In this document: positions 35,901 to 44,953 of the stretch, in pieces
Numbering within the stretch: the first letter of the stretch is position 1
Layout: each line of letters begins with the position of its first letter
Origin: Methanospirillum purgamenti
GTDB taxonomy: Archaea > Halobacteriota > Methanomicrobia > Methanomicrobiales > Methanospirillaceae
Length of the DNA: 64,000 bases
NCBI RefSeq assembly: GCF_018502485.1
Contig: NZ_CP075546.1
Reading direction: 5' to 3' (one strand)
The notes under the pieces: generated by a model
Told to the model about the DNA's origin: nothing
Databases searched by the model: none
What the model saw: the letters and a program-made list of their open reading frames with translations, nothing else
Position numbers and translations under genes: made by a program

Positions 35901-36226
35901 AAGGTGCCCCTATATTTTTTTGTATCTACCAGATCCTTGAAAAGATACTATTGGAATTATTAAACTCTTAATCAACATCATTACAATATTCTACTCCTTT
36001 ATGTTGCAATTAGATAATGAGCCTATGTGTTCATATATACGATACATTTTTTAAATTAATACTGTTTCAACAAATAATATAATTGTTCTGGAAAAATCAG
36101 TATCATATACTAGTTTTTATTTCGTTTTTCTTGAAAGAATATTATGGAAGATTTAATTATTCTCCGATTCTATTTCACAATATTTATATGAATATGAGGA
36201 TAAATTGCTCAAACGGATTCTACAAT
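35901..36226. other. AT-rich divergent intergenic region
   Basis: About 325 bp of very AT-rich sequence between the divergent UspA and surface-protein genes. TTTATATG at 36184-36191 is a TATA candidate about 38 bp before the chosen surface-protein start. That leaves a leader of only some 12-15 bases, consistent with the missing ribosome-binding site. No coding frame is convincing here. Confidence 0.45.
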
Positions 36227-39200
36227 ATGGCTCGGATTTATATTAATCTACTGGTTTTTCTCTTTATTTTATCTTTTTTAATAAGCATTTCGATTTCAGA
36301 TTCGAAAATGGGTGCCCTACCATATAATTTAGATGAAAAAAATAATATGTTAAATCTTTCTATCTCTACTATCCCCTCTCTTGAATGGCAGAAATGTTAT
36401 GGTGGAACTGGTGGAGATCATGCATACAGCATTATACCGACTAATGATGGAGGATTTATAACTATAGGTAGGTCTTATTCAAATAATGGTGATGTATCTG
36501 GAAATCATGGACTATCAGATTACTGGGTAGTAAAGTTAACAAGTACAGGTTCTATTACCTGGCAGAAAAGTCTTGGTGGCACTTTTGATGATGGTGGAAC
36601 TTCCATTTATCAAACAGCCGATGGAGGTTATATTGTTACAGGAAGCACTGAATCTAATAATGGAGACGTATCTGGTAACCATGGTGGCTCAGATTTCTGG
36701 GTTGTGAAACTCACTAATACTGGTTCCATTTCCTGGCAGAAGTGCCTTGGCGGAAGTTCGGGTGACTATGGATCTAAAATTTTGCAAACGCCAGATGGAG
36801 GATTTATTGTCGCAGGGACATCGTCCTCAAATAACTATGATGTGTCAGGGAATCATGGAGCATCCGATTACTGGGTAGTAAAACTTACAAGTACTGGTTC
36901 TATATCCTGGCAAAAATGTATTGGGGGAGTGAATGATGATAACTTATCTGACATTATTCTGACCACTGATGGCGGTTATATTGCTATCGGGTGGACATTA
37001 TCAAATAATGGTGATGTTTCTGGTAATCATGGAGGGCCTGATTATTGGGTAGTGAAACTCAGCAGTGATGGTTCTGTTTCCTGGCAGAAATGTCTTGGTG
37101 GTAGTTCGGGTGATTATGGATCTGCTATCATTCAGACATATGAAGGAGGATACATTGTCACGGGGAATTCATTATCAAATGATGGTGATGTTTCCGGTAA
37201 CCATGGAGGGCCTGATTATTGGGTAGTAAAACTCACCAGTGGTGGTTCAGTTTCCTGGCAGAAATGTCTTGGTGGCAGTTCTTACGATGATAGTTTTAGT
37301 ATTGTTCAAACACAGGATAATGGGTATATTGTCGCAGGTAGGACGAATTCCAACAATGGTGATGTTTCCAATAATCATGGAGATTACGATTACTGGGTTG
37401 TAAAACTCACTAATAATGGGGTAATTTCCTGGCAGAAATGTTTTGGTGGATCTAATCAGGATGCTGCATTTTCTGTTATTTATTCAAGGGATGGAGGTTT
37501 TGTTGTTGGTGGTTTTGCATTATCAAACAACGGTGATGTCTCCGGTAATCATGGAGATTTAGATTATTGGATTATAAAAATAAAGGGCCAATCCATTGAT
37601 CCTCCAGCAGCACCAATTCTTGATAAACCTGGTGATAGTTCAGCTCCAGGAAGAGAAGTTGATTCTCTTACTCCGACTTTGTACTGGAAACCTGTTCAAA
37701 ATGCAGATAATTTTGGTATATTTATTAGTGAATATCCATATGGGAGAGACCACATCGTTTTTGATAGCATCCTGGAAGGAAAAAACATTCCCGGTTCTGC
37801 CACCAGTTTTCCTGTACCATCCCGATATCTAAATTCGGGAAAAAAATATTGCTGGAATATGAATGCATGGAATCAGGGGGGAACTAGTCCGTATTCTTCT
37901 CCCTTATTTTTCCAGACAAAAAGTCTCCCGGTATCTCATCCGATAATTGCAGATATTAATCCAAAAGAAGCAAAACAGAATAATAAAGTAACACTCACTA
38001 TTGCTGGTTCGGGTTTTAATCCGAATGCACATGCAATCCTCATTTGTGGAAATAATGAGATTTCTGGGACCTATACCAATGTCGATGATACGAGTACCAC
38101 TCTGGTCCGAGTTTTTGATCTTCAAAATGCTCCATCAGGTCTCTATGATCTTGTGGTGAAGAATACCGATAATGTATCTTCACCTGTCAGAAAGGGGATA
38201 TTCAATGTTAATCCCGTAATTATGGATGGCTCTACGATAACTGAAAGTCTTACTATTCATGGTAATTTAATTACCGGGGGATATGTTGTTGGAGATTTTA
38301 TAATAACGAATAAAGGAACAGAATATGTTCACTATAATCCATTATTGATCGGAGGGAGGTATTACCCTGATAAAATTGGAGAAGGGGATGGAAAATTGCC
38401 TGATAGTGATAATTATCCAAATTTTCCTTCCACTCCTTCAATGACTCTTGCACCCGGTCAATCATATCGCTATTCATATCCATATGTGCTTCCAGATTGT
38501 CCTGGGAAATATCATTTTTTTTGTGCATACTCACCCTATTATGGAGATCCTGATGGATGGAATGTCAATGTTCCAACTGAGAGCGGAGTTGTACGGGAAT
38601 TTGATATTACGGTAAATAAACCTACGCTGGATACAGGATTTAGTCCAAATCCGAATGGATATCAGTTTAAAAATTATGGTGCTGGAGAAAATAGTTGGAA
38701 TTTTTTCAAGGAAACATATGGGGACGAGGATACTGAATATATGTCCCAAAATGGATTTATTCAGCGTAATAAGGGTGCAGAAAAGTTTTATTTAGTTAAT
38801 ATTAAGTATTTAAGCGTTGAGGGTCAGTGTTATGGAAATGTAATGAGTAGTAATCTTCTTTTTATAAATAATAGGAATGCGTGGGCATTAGGTAAGGATC
38901 CTTATAATAATTTTATTTTCAAAGACCTCCTAAATCCTTCTGCTGCTTCTTTTTTATTTTCTATTGAAGATGTTTTAAGATATTATCACTGTATTCAACC
39001 AAGTACTGATGTTCAGGGAGATAGATTATCCTATAATGAATTAGATCCAATTGGAACAAGCTCTAATAAAGCATTCAATTATTTAAAAAGTTACATCTTG
39101 TCTGGAAATAGTCAAAAAAATCCACTTGGACTGGGATTTCATTACACTATTGACGACCCTGTAACAGGAAAATATGAAGGCAATCATATAATAATTCCAG

Positions 39201-41359
39201 TAGCATTAGATCTTGAGAAAGGAGAACTGTACATCTTTGATAACAATTATCCTGGGGAGTTTAAAAAAATTATTTTTGATTTAGTCGAAGATAAAGCGGT
39301 TTATAAAGAAACAGTTAAGTGGGGATTATTATCTTGGGACGCCAAATTATCGAATTTAGAAATTGTACATTTATCATCAGCGTTGATTTCACCAAAAATT
39401 GCTCATACTGAGATTTTATCATCCATTTCTAATAATTATGCCCATATGTTCTATACTGATTCTAAAGGAGGACATTTAGGTTATAATAATGGTGAATTTT
39501 ATAATGAAATATCGAATGCTACAAAAATTGTTAAATATTCTGATGATATTTCAGAAAAAAACCTCATTGAAATGTACTATCTTAATAATATTTCAATCAA
39601 ACGTGAGATCATCGGAAACTCAACCGGTAATGTCTCCTTCTCAATGTTTGGTAATAACTCCCTGATCGATACCGGCATTTCAGTTACAAAAGGATCAGTC
39701 CATGAGATCAATGCATCGGCAGAGAACTCATCATTTAAAATTATTTCTCAAACCGGACCAACAGCACTGAACCTGACCCTTGTCCGGGATTCATCCGATG
39801 AAGAAAAAATAGTCTCCATGAATGGCCTCTATGTGGGAACTGGAGATAATTTTGAGACCTCTTTTGAACCATCTAATAATACCCTGGAGATAATTAATCC
39901 TGGTTCTGATACTCAATCCCGGTTGAAATATGAAGAGAGAGGATTTGATCCGATTTCCTTAGTCATAAAAGACCCACTTCCCGTTGAGGATAATTCCAGG
40001 ATGAAGATCTCAATAAACAACTCCACTTCAAATAAGACCTGGATAGTCGAGTATGACAGTAATATCGATGGTACCATCAACAAAGTCGTCCCGGTTCATG
40101 TTGTTGAATCGGTTTCGATCTTCAACATGACCCCTGATTATGCAGTCCATAATCAGAAAGAAGAAGTATCCTGTGAAATTACAGGGCTTGGGCTTTCAAA
40201 TGTTACGAGAGTCCAATTACAAAATCCGGAAAATGGAAACATCATCACAAAATCACTCGGAAAGATTTCTCCTGCGAAGATGAATGCGGTATTCAATGTT
40301 TCTTCAGCAGATATTGGGCGTTACGACCTGGTTACGACATCTTCAGATGACCAGGTGAATTATTTTAAAGATATGTTTGATATCCTGCCGAATGAGTTGG
40401 ATATTCTCAATGCTTCATTTATCTCATCTCGGTCTACAAATCCCTTTGAGGTATCATTCACAGATCGATCGACCGGTTCACCGAAAGGCTGGTACTGGGA
40501 TTTTGGGGATGGAACAAATGCAACAATTCAGAATCCAACCCATATCTATCCTGCATATGGGAACTACACGGTATCATTACTGATTAATGATGATTATGGC
40601 ACTGATTATCTGACAAAAGAAGATTGTATAGTAATTCAGCCACTTCCATTCTCATGTAATATCACCACGAACATTTCTCAGGGTGGTTCGATATTTCCAG
40701 ATGGAAAAATTGAGGTCCCCACAGGCTCGAATCAGTCATTCATCATCGCTGCAGATCCCGGTTTCGAAATTTATCAGGTTTTGATTGATAATCATGACAT
40801 TGGTCCGATCCCTGGGTATTCCTTTACGAATGTTGTCAGGGATCATACCATTGACGTGATGTTTGGGGAAAGACGACCTGGGAGCCGGAATATTTCATCA
40901 ACAGCAAATAAATGGGCGATTGTCTCTCCATCTGGGAATCATTCGTATGGTGCAGGTTCCAATGCAACATACCTCACCGAGTCAAAACCCGGTGCCGATT
41001 TGGAAGGAGTGAGTATCGATACCGTTCCTCGGGGAACAGATAATACCTGGAAATTTACTGATATTAGTTCAAATCATACGCTTACCGTAAATGGAACTCC
41101 ATCACCAGGTCAGATCCACGTCTCCTTCAATGCCACTCCGACAACTGGCACCCCTCCACTTGAGGTTTCATTCAGGGATCAGTCCATTGGTGATCCAACA
41201 TCGTGGTATTGGCAGTTTGGTGACGGGGGGATCTCATCAGAAAAAGATCCCGTTCACCAGTATAAAATTCCAGGGATATTCACCGTCTCTCTCCGAGCAT
41301 ATAATAATCAAACTGCAGGGTATCAAGTGATGAATAATTTTATCCAAGTAAAAGGGTAG
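36227..41359 (+). CDS. Giant surface protein: seven-repeat propeller, IPT and PKD domains, papain-like module
   Basis: About 1,710 residues from the ATG that starts the signal peptide (MARIYINLLVFLFILSFLIS). The N-terminal seven 58-residue repeats look like a beta-propeller. A Fn3-like region, an IPT/TIG domain and a jelly-roll-like stretch follow. Next is a module with GQCYG (C868), NHIIIPV (H987) and IFDNNYPG (D1005), in the order and context of a papain-type Cys-His-Asp/Asn triad. The rest is beta-rich: a second IPT-like domain, a PKD domain (WYWDFGDGTN), a beta-sandwich (GGSIFPDGKIEV) shared with the 19.5 kb protein, and a final PKD domain (WYWQFGDGG). Numerous NxS/T sites. The DNA is clearly more AT-rich before about 39600 than after, suggesting assembly from different sources. 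Longer in-frame starts (36083, 36188) precede the signal peptide. Confidence 0.85.
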   Translation: MARIYINLLVFLFILSFLISISISDSKMGALPYNLDEKNNMLNLSISTIPSLEWQKCYGGTGGDHAYSIIPTNDGGFITIGRSYSNNGDVSGNHGLSDYWVVKLTSTGSITWQKSLGGTFDDGGTSIYQTADGGYIVTGSTESNNGDVSGNHGGSDFWVVKLTNTGSISWQKCLGGSSGDYGSKILQTPDGGFIVAGTSSSNNYDVSGNHGASDYWVVKLTSTGSISWQKCIGGVNDDNLSDIILTTDGGYIAIGWTLSNNGDVSGNHGGPDYWVVKLSSDGSVSWQKCLGGSSGDYGSAIIQTYEGGYIVTGNSLSNDGDVSGNHGGPDYWVVKLTSGGSVSWQKCLGGSSYDDSFSIVQTQDNGYIVAGRTNSNNGDVSNNHGDYDYWVVKLTNNGVISWQKCFGGSNQDAAFSVIYSRDGGFVVGGFALSNNGDVSGNHGDLDYWIIKIKGQSIDPPAAPILDKPGDSSAPGREVDSLTPTLYWKPVQNADNFGIFISEYPYGRDHIVFDSILEGKNIPGSATSFPVPSRYLNSGKKYCWNMNAWNQGGTSPYSSPLFFQTKSLPVSHPIIADINPKEAKQNNKVTLTIAGSGFNPNAHAILICGNNEISGTYTNVDDTSTTLVRVFDLQNAPSGLYDLVVKNTDNVSSPVRKGIFNVNPVIMDGSTITESLTIHGNLITGGYVVGDFIITNKGTEYVHYNPLLIGGRYYPDKIGEGDGKLPDSDNYPNFPSTPSMTLAPGQSYRYSYPYVLPDCPGKYHFFCAYSPYYGDPDGWNVNVPTESGVVREFDITVNKPTLDTGFSPNPNGYQFKNYGAGENSWNFFKETYGDEDTEYMSQNGFIQRNKGAEKFYLVNIKYLSVEGQCYGNVMSSNLLFINNRNAWALGKDPYNNFIFKDLLNPSAASFLFSIEDVLRYYHCIQPSTDVQGDRLSYNELDPIGTSSNKAFNYLKSYILSGNSQKNPLGLGFHYTIDDPVTGKYEGNHIIIPVALDLEKGELYIFDNNYPGEFKKIIFDLVEDKAVYKETVKWGLLSWDAKLSNLEIVHLSSALISPKIAHTEILSSISNNYAHMFYTDSKGGHLGYNNGEFYNEISNATKIVKYSDDISEKNLIEMYYLNNISIKREIIGNSTGNVSFSMFGNNSLIDTGISVTKGSVHEINASAENSSFKIISQTGPTALNLTLVRDSSDEEKIVSMNGLYVGTGDNFETSFEPSNNTLEIINPGSDTQSRLKYEERGFDPISLVIKDPLPVEDNSRMKISINNSTSNKTWIVEYDSNIDGTINKVVPVHVVESVSIFNMTPDYAVHNQKEEVSCEITGLGLSNVTRVQLQNPENGNIITKSLGKISPAKMNAVFNVSSADIGRYDLVTTSSDDQVNYFKDMFDILPNELDILNASFISSRSTNPFEVSFTDRSTGSPKGWYWDFGDGTNATIQNPTHIYPAYGNYTVSLLINDDYGTDYLTKEDCIVIQPLPFSCNITTNISQGGSIFPDGKIEVPTGSNQSFIIAADPGFEIYQVLIDNHDIGPIPGYSFTNVVRDHTIDVMFGERRPGSRNISSTANKWAIVSPSGNHSYGAGSNATYLTESKPGADLEGVSIDTVPRGTDNTWKFTDISSNHTLTVNGTPSPGQIHVSFNATPTTGTPPLEVSFRDQSIGDPTSWYWQFGDGGISSEKDPVHQYKIPGIFTVSLRAYNNQTAGYQVMNNFIQVKG
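36386..37591 (+). repeat. Seven tandem 174-bp coding repeats
   Basis: Seven consecutive units of about 58 codons, each opening WQKC/S-x-GG and closing SNNGDVSGNHG-x-x-DYWVVKL. Units 2-6 are most alike; unit 7 has diverged (DYWIIKI). The last unit is slightly short. Seven copies of this size fit a seven-bladed propeller. The DNA conservation suggests recent unit duplication. Confidence 0.85.
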
Positions 41360-41385
41360 TGTCGAGGTTTCATAATTGGCACATA

Positions 41386-41398
41386 TCCCTTTTTTTCT
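41386..41398 (+). terminator. T-run after the surface-protein gene
   Basis: CCCTTTTTTTCTT begins about 27 bp after the stop. It is an archaeal-type oligo-T terminator. Confidence 0.45.
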
Positions 41399-41532
41399 TG
41401 AATCCATAATATATGGGCAGAACTATTCCAAAAAACAATTAATTGATTCAGCTTGATGATATTCAATATACTATACTTAAATAATATGTGATAGTAAAAG
41501 GACACTGTTACGTATGATACGGGGTGATTGTT

Positions 41533-41700
41533 ATGGCTGTACCAGACATGAAAAAGATCCTCGAGCTCAAACAGATTGCTATGAAGAGATGTGAGGATCG
41601 GATACTTGAAGCCGCTAGCCGTCCGCCCTGTAAAAAGAAGCTGGAAGATGCTGAAAGTTATGGTATGACACGACGGATGAAAAGTAAATACGGGCTGTGA
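41533..41700 (+). CDS. Small 55-residue basic protein of unknown function
   Basis: ATG to TGA with GGGGTGAT (41521-41528) as ribosome-binding site and CTTAAATAA (41477-41485) as TATA candidate about 50 bp upstream. The product starts MAVPDMKKILELKQ and ends MTRRMKSKYGL. It has two cysteines (C20, C33), many Lys/Arg and a probable N-terminal helix. I do not recognise it. It lies alone between the giant surface protein and ATP synthase operon 2 and reads toward the operon, 89 bp before ahaH. Confidence 0.6.
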   Translation: MAVPDMKKILELKQIAMKRCEDRILEAASRPPCKKKLEDAESYGMTRRMKSKYGL

Positions 41701-41732
41701 TCTGGCCTGGTTTATTTTAATAGCCCGAGGCT

Positions 41733-41742
41733 GCTTATAAAG
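41733..41742 (+). promoter_or_regulatory. TATA box for ATP synthase operon 2
   Basis: GCTTATAAAG about 50 bp before the ahaH start. The expected RNA start near 41762 leaves a leader of about 28 bases containing AGGGAT as ribosome-binding site. Confidence 0.5.
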
Positions 41743-41789
41743 CAACTTAAGCCGGTGATACACAGATCCTCATCATAACAGGGATAAGT

Positions 41790-42107
41790 ATGGAGACAGA
41801 ACATTCACTGCTGGACCAGATATCACGAAAAGAAGCTGAGCTCAAAGAGCAATGTGATGTCGTCTGTAAAGAAGCAGAAACCCGAATCCATGATGCTCGA
41901 GTCAAGGCGCGGAATTTGAGGGAAGAAGCAGAAAAGAAAGGAGCTGAAGAAGCATCCAGGTATATGAAGGAAGGTCTTTCCAAACTGTCCGAGGAAATTT
42001 CTTCTATTCACCTGGCTGGAGAAAAAGAGGCAGAAGAGATTCTCAAAAAAGGGGAAAAAAAGGTTGATGGTGCAGTAAAACAGATCGTCGAAATGGTTCT
42101 GGGGTAA
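41790..42107 (+). CDS. ahaH: A-type ATP synthase subunit H, operon 2
   Basis: 105 residues, charged coiled coil throughout (ISRKEAELKEQCDVVCKEAE, KARNLREEAEKKGAEEASRY), ending VDGAVKQIVEMVLG as typical for the peripheral-stalk subunit H. First gene of the second HIKECFABD operon. One base separates its stop from the ahaI start. Confidence 0.88.
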   Translation: METEHSLLDQISRKEAELKEQCDVVCKEAETRIHDARVKARNLREEAEKKGAEEASRYMKEGLSKLSEEISSIHLAGEKEAEEILKKGEKKVDGAVKQIVEMVLG

Positions 42108-42108
42108 T

Positions 42109-44022
42109 ATGCTGCAAAAGATGAAACAGATCCTGGTGGTTGGTCCAAAAAAGGACTATCAAAGAATAGTTGATGTACTGTACCAGGCAGGTTCTCTTCA
42201 TCTTGAGGATGCAAAAAATGAACGCCTGGAGACCATGGAAATTGCTCCGCTTGATACTTTTAACCCTGAAGAAATCACGTCTCTATTAATTCGGATAAAG
42301 GGCCAGCTCCAGATCCTGACACCAACGGATTCTAAGAAAGCTCAAAAAAGTCCTCTTATAGAAAAATATGCAGGCCTTTCTTATAATGAATTGTCCATTA
42401 CGGCAACAGAAGTCTGTGATTCTCTCGAAGAACGGCTTCGGACTCTTGAGACCAGAAAAGGGGATATTGATGTCAGGTATACAACCCTTGCAAGGTATGA
42501 AAAGATCATCAAAAAGATATCTCCACTCGAGCAACAACTTCCCACCCTTGAAGGATTTGAAGTCACCATTTTAATCATTCAAAAAGAATTCGAATCAGTC
42601 CTTGAGATTATTCATCCGTTTTTATCCGAAATAACCAGAAACCAATTTGAATTCATCAGTGCAGATCTTGATGAAAAAAATATCGCGGTAATTACGGTAT
42701 TCAGTAAAAAATATGCAGCTAAGGTTCATGATTTTCTCTATTCAAAGAATGTAAATGAAGTGCGGATTCCCCAGGAGTATACAAACATGCCCCTGGAGAA
42801 GGCACTGGCCCTTATTGCAGCAGATAAAAAAGCAATTATTGATGAAATTGCTGATATAGAGAAAAAGATCAAGGAAATATCAGCAGTATGGTATGCTGAT
42901 CTTTTCACTCTAAAAACATTACTCACTAACTTTCTTGAGGAGACCTCTGCATATTCTCACTTTGGTCAGACAGATTATACTTTTGTGGTAAAGGGATGGA
43001 TACCACAGAAATATCTGCCTGCAACAAAAAAGGCGCTCAAAAGTAATTTTGATGAATCAGTGGTGGTAACTGAGCTCCCGTACGATCCAGCAGTTTTTGA
43101 TAATGCCCCGGTGTATTTTGATAATCCATTCTGGGCAAAACCATTCGAGTTCTTCATGAACCTGGTTCAGCCCCCGCAATACCGTGAGATTGATCCCACA
43201 CCACTTATTGCCATCTTCTTTCCCCTCTTTTTCGGACTCATCGTAGGTGATATCGGATATGGGCTGGTAATTTTATGTTTCAGTCTTTTTGTCCGGTATA
43301 AATTTTCTCATATCGGGTGGGTAAGACAACTCATGGGAATCCTCATTATATCTTCTATTCCTACGATTATTTTTGGGTACATATTTGGGGAGTTTTTTGG
43401 AGATCTTGGCGAGCACATGGGCTGGCTTCACCCACTTACCATTTTTGGCATCACCTGGAACCGGATTGAATCAATCATTCCACTCCTCCTCCTGACAATA
43501 GGGATAGGCGTATTTCATGTATTTTTTGGCTTGTCTCTTGGTATTTTGAATGCTCTACGGCATCACAAGAAAAAGCACGCTATTGAGAAGATCGGTATGT
43601 TAGGACTCGTGTCCGGAATTCTTCTTCTATTGGGTTCTTATGCCGGGCATGTCCCGAAATCAGTGTTATTTCTGATCATTGCCTTGATGCTAATCTCAAT
43701 CGGGTGCCTGATATACGGCGGTGGCAGTCGGGGAGTTATCGAAGTGATGGGAACAATTGGCAATATTATGTCATATGCCCGTCTGATGGCTATCGGGCTT
43801 GCCTCGGTGATACTGGCATTAGTTGCTAACCGGCTTTCGCATGAAATTGGTATCTTCATTGTGGGTATTATTGTTGCAATTCTCCTTCATGCATTAAACA
43901 TTCTTCTTGCCATGTTTAGTCCATCTATTCATTCTCTCAGATTACATGTGGTGGAGTTCTTCTCGAAATTTTATGAAGGAGGAGGTAATCCTTACAAACC
44001 ATTTGGAAAAGAGCGACTCTAA
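42109..44022 (+). CDS. ahaI: A-type ATP synthase subunit I (a-type stator), operon 2
   Basis: 637 residues. A cytoplasmic coiled-coil half (MKQILVVGPKKDYQRIVDVLY) is followed by a membrane half with IDPTPLIAIFFPLFFGLIVGDIGYG, VMGTIGNIMSYARLMAIGLASV and SIHSLRLHVVEFFSKFYEGGGNPYKPF. The rotor-facing arginines of SYARLMAI and SLRLHVVEF are kept. Clearly diverged from the operon 1 copy, so not a recent duplication. Confidence 0.95.
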   Translation: MLQKMKQILVVGPKKDYQRIVDVLYQAGSLHLEDAKNERLETMEIAPLDTFNPEEITSLLIRIKGQLQILTPTDSKKAQKSPLIEKYAGLSYNELSITATEVCDSLEERLRTLETRKGDIDVRYTTLARYEKIIKKISPLEQQLPTLEGFEVTILIIQKEFESVLEIIHPFLSEITRNQFEFISADLDEKNIAVITVFSKKYAAKVHDFLYSKNVNEVRIPQEYTNMPLEKALALIAADKKAIIDEIADIEKKIKEISAVWYADLFTLKTLLTNFLEETSAYSHFGQTDYTFVVKGWIPQKYLPATKKALKSNFDESVVVTELPYDPAVFDNAPVYFDNPFWAKPFEFFMNLVQPPQYREIDPTPLIAIFFPLFFGLIVGDIGYGLVILCFSLFVRYKFSHIGWVRQLMGILIISSIPTIIFGYIFGEFFGDLGEHMGWLHPLTIFGITWNRIESIIPLLLLTIGIGVFHVFFGLSLGILNALRHHKKKHAIEKIGMLGLVSGILLLLGSYAGHVPKSVLFLIIALMLISIGCLIYGGGSRGVIEVMGTIGNIMSYARLMAIGLASVILALVANRLSHEIGIFIVGIIVAILLHALNILLAMFSPSIHSLRLHVVEFFSKFYEGGGNPYKPFGKERL

Positions 44023-44025
44023 AAC

Positions 44026-44074
44026 CATTTTTTCTATCTTCTTTTGTGACGGACAAATCACAATATATAAATAT
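44026..44074 (+). promoter_or_regulatory. Internal T-tracts and TATA box before ahaK of operon 2
   Basis: The 83-bp gap between ahaI and ahaK is the largest in this operon. It holds a T-rich tract (ATTTTTTCTATCTTCTTTT, 44028-44046) able to end transcription, then ATATATAAATA (44063-44073), a strong TATA element about 35-40 bp before the ahaK start. This suggests separate, probably stronger transcription of ahaK and later genes. That would fit the need for many K copies per enzyme. Inference from sequence only. Confidence 0.5.
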
Positions 44075-44105
44075 ACACAGGATAAGGTAATCGTTGGAGG
44101 TTATC

Positions 44106-44324
44106 ATGACAGGTTGGGAAGTCCCTATTGGTGCTGCAATTGCCTTTGCTGGAGGAGCAATTGCAACTGGAATCGCCCAGTCAAAGATTGGAGCAGCCGG
44201 AGCAGGAACTGTAGCCGAACGTCCGGAGTCCGCAGGTATTGTCATCGTTCTGGAGGCTATTCCTGAAACACTGGTCATTTTGGGTTTTGTAGTAGCCGCT
44301 ATGATCATCATCATGGTTGAATAA
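44106..44324 (+). CDS. ahaK: A-type ATP synthase rotor subunit K, single hairpin, operon 2
   Basis: 72 residues, two membrane helices, one hairpin. Ion-binding carboxylate is E54 in AIPETLVILG, with Q25 in the first helix (TGIAQSKIG). Unusually a second acidic residue, E50, lies one helical turn before it. The ATG at 44106 follows GGAGG by five bases. An in-frame ATG at 44094 would place the ribosome-binding site inside the gene. A ring of these carries one ion per hairpin, unlike the three-hairpin subunit of operon 1. Confidence 0.95.
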   Translation: MTGWEVPIGAAIAFAGGAIATGIAQSKIGAAGAGTVAERPESAGIVIVLEAIPETLVILGFVVAAMIIIMVE

Positions 44325-44359
44325 TCAACCAGGTACCGTTGTACAGAAGGTGAATAGCA

Positions 44360-44953
44360 ATGGCATATGAAGATCTTATCAAGTCCATAGAGTCTGCGGC
44401 GGATGAAAAAAATCGGGAGGTTCTCCTGGATGCTGATCGGGAAATAGAGGCAATTCTTCGGGAAACCGAAACTGAACTCTCGGCTATCCATGCTCAGTAC
44501 CTGGAGAAAGCAAAACGAGATCTGGCTCTCGAATCTAACCGACAAAAATTTCTTGCAAAACAGGAAGTTAAACGAAAGGTAAGTTCCGTCAGACAACAAC
44601 TCATACATGAGGCTATTGATAAATCGTTGCAGAACATGGCCCATATAAGGTCTGACTCGATGTATGCCTCTTTATATGAGCGTCTTGTTGATGAGGTTAT
44701 CCGGTCACTTGCCGGAGAACAGATAGTTCTTCATATTGATCCAGCTGATGCAACGTTATGTGAAAAAGTCCTTCACAAAAACGGTCTTGATTATTGCATT
44801 GAAGAGGATTTGCGGACCATTGGTGGTTTGTGTGGAACATCTGCAGATGGCAAAATCCGTGCAGATAATACCCTGGAAACCAGGTTATCAAAAATTCAGG
44901 AACAATCAACCCTTGAGATCATCACCCTGATTCTTGGAGGTCCTGATGGATAA
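44360..44953 (+). CDS. ahaE: A-type ATP synthase subunit E, operon 2
   Basis: 197 residues. N-terminal coiled coil (SAADEKNREVLLDADREIEAI to KQEVKRKVSSVRQQLIHEAI) and C-terminal cap (GEQIVLHIDPADATLCEKVL, IGGLCGTSADGKIRADNTLETRL) match peripheral-stalk subunit E. Overlaps ahaC by eight bases. Confidence 0.93.
   Translation: MAYEDLIKSIESAADEKNREVLLDADREIEAILRETETELSAIHAQYLEKAKRDLALESNRQKFLAKQEVKRKVSSVRQQLIHEAIDKSLQNMAHIRSDSMYASLYERLVDEVIRSLAGEQIVLHIDPADATLCEKVLHKNGLDYCIEEDLRTIGGLCGTSADGKIRADNTLETRLSKIQEQSTLEIITLILGGPDG

Noticed and set aside
36083..36226. Longer N-terminus of the giant surface protein
   Set aside because: The upstream segment would precede and bury the signal peptide; the TATA candidate at 36184 lies inside it.
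36386..37591. CRISPR-like array
   Set aside because: The regular repeats are 174-bp coding units in frame, not short direct repeats with unique spacers.
43937..44644. 235-codon minus-strand frame across ahaI/ahaK/ahaE of operon 2
   Set aside because: Covers three conserved genes on the other strand; low-complexity product.
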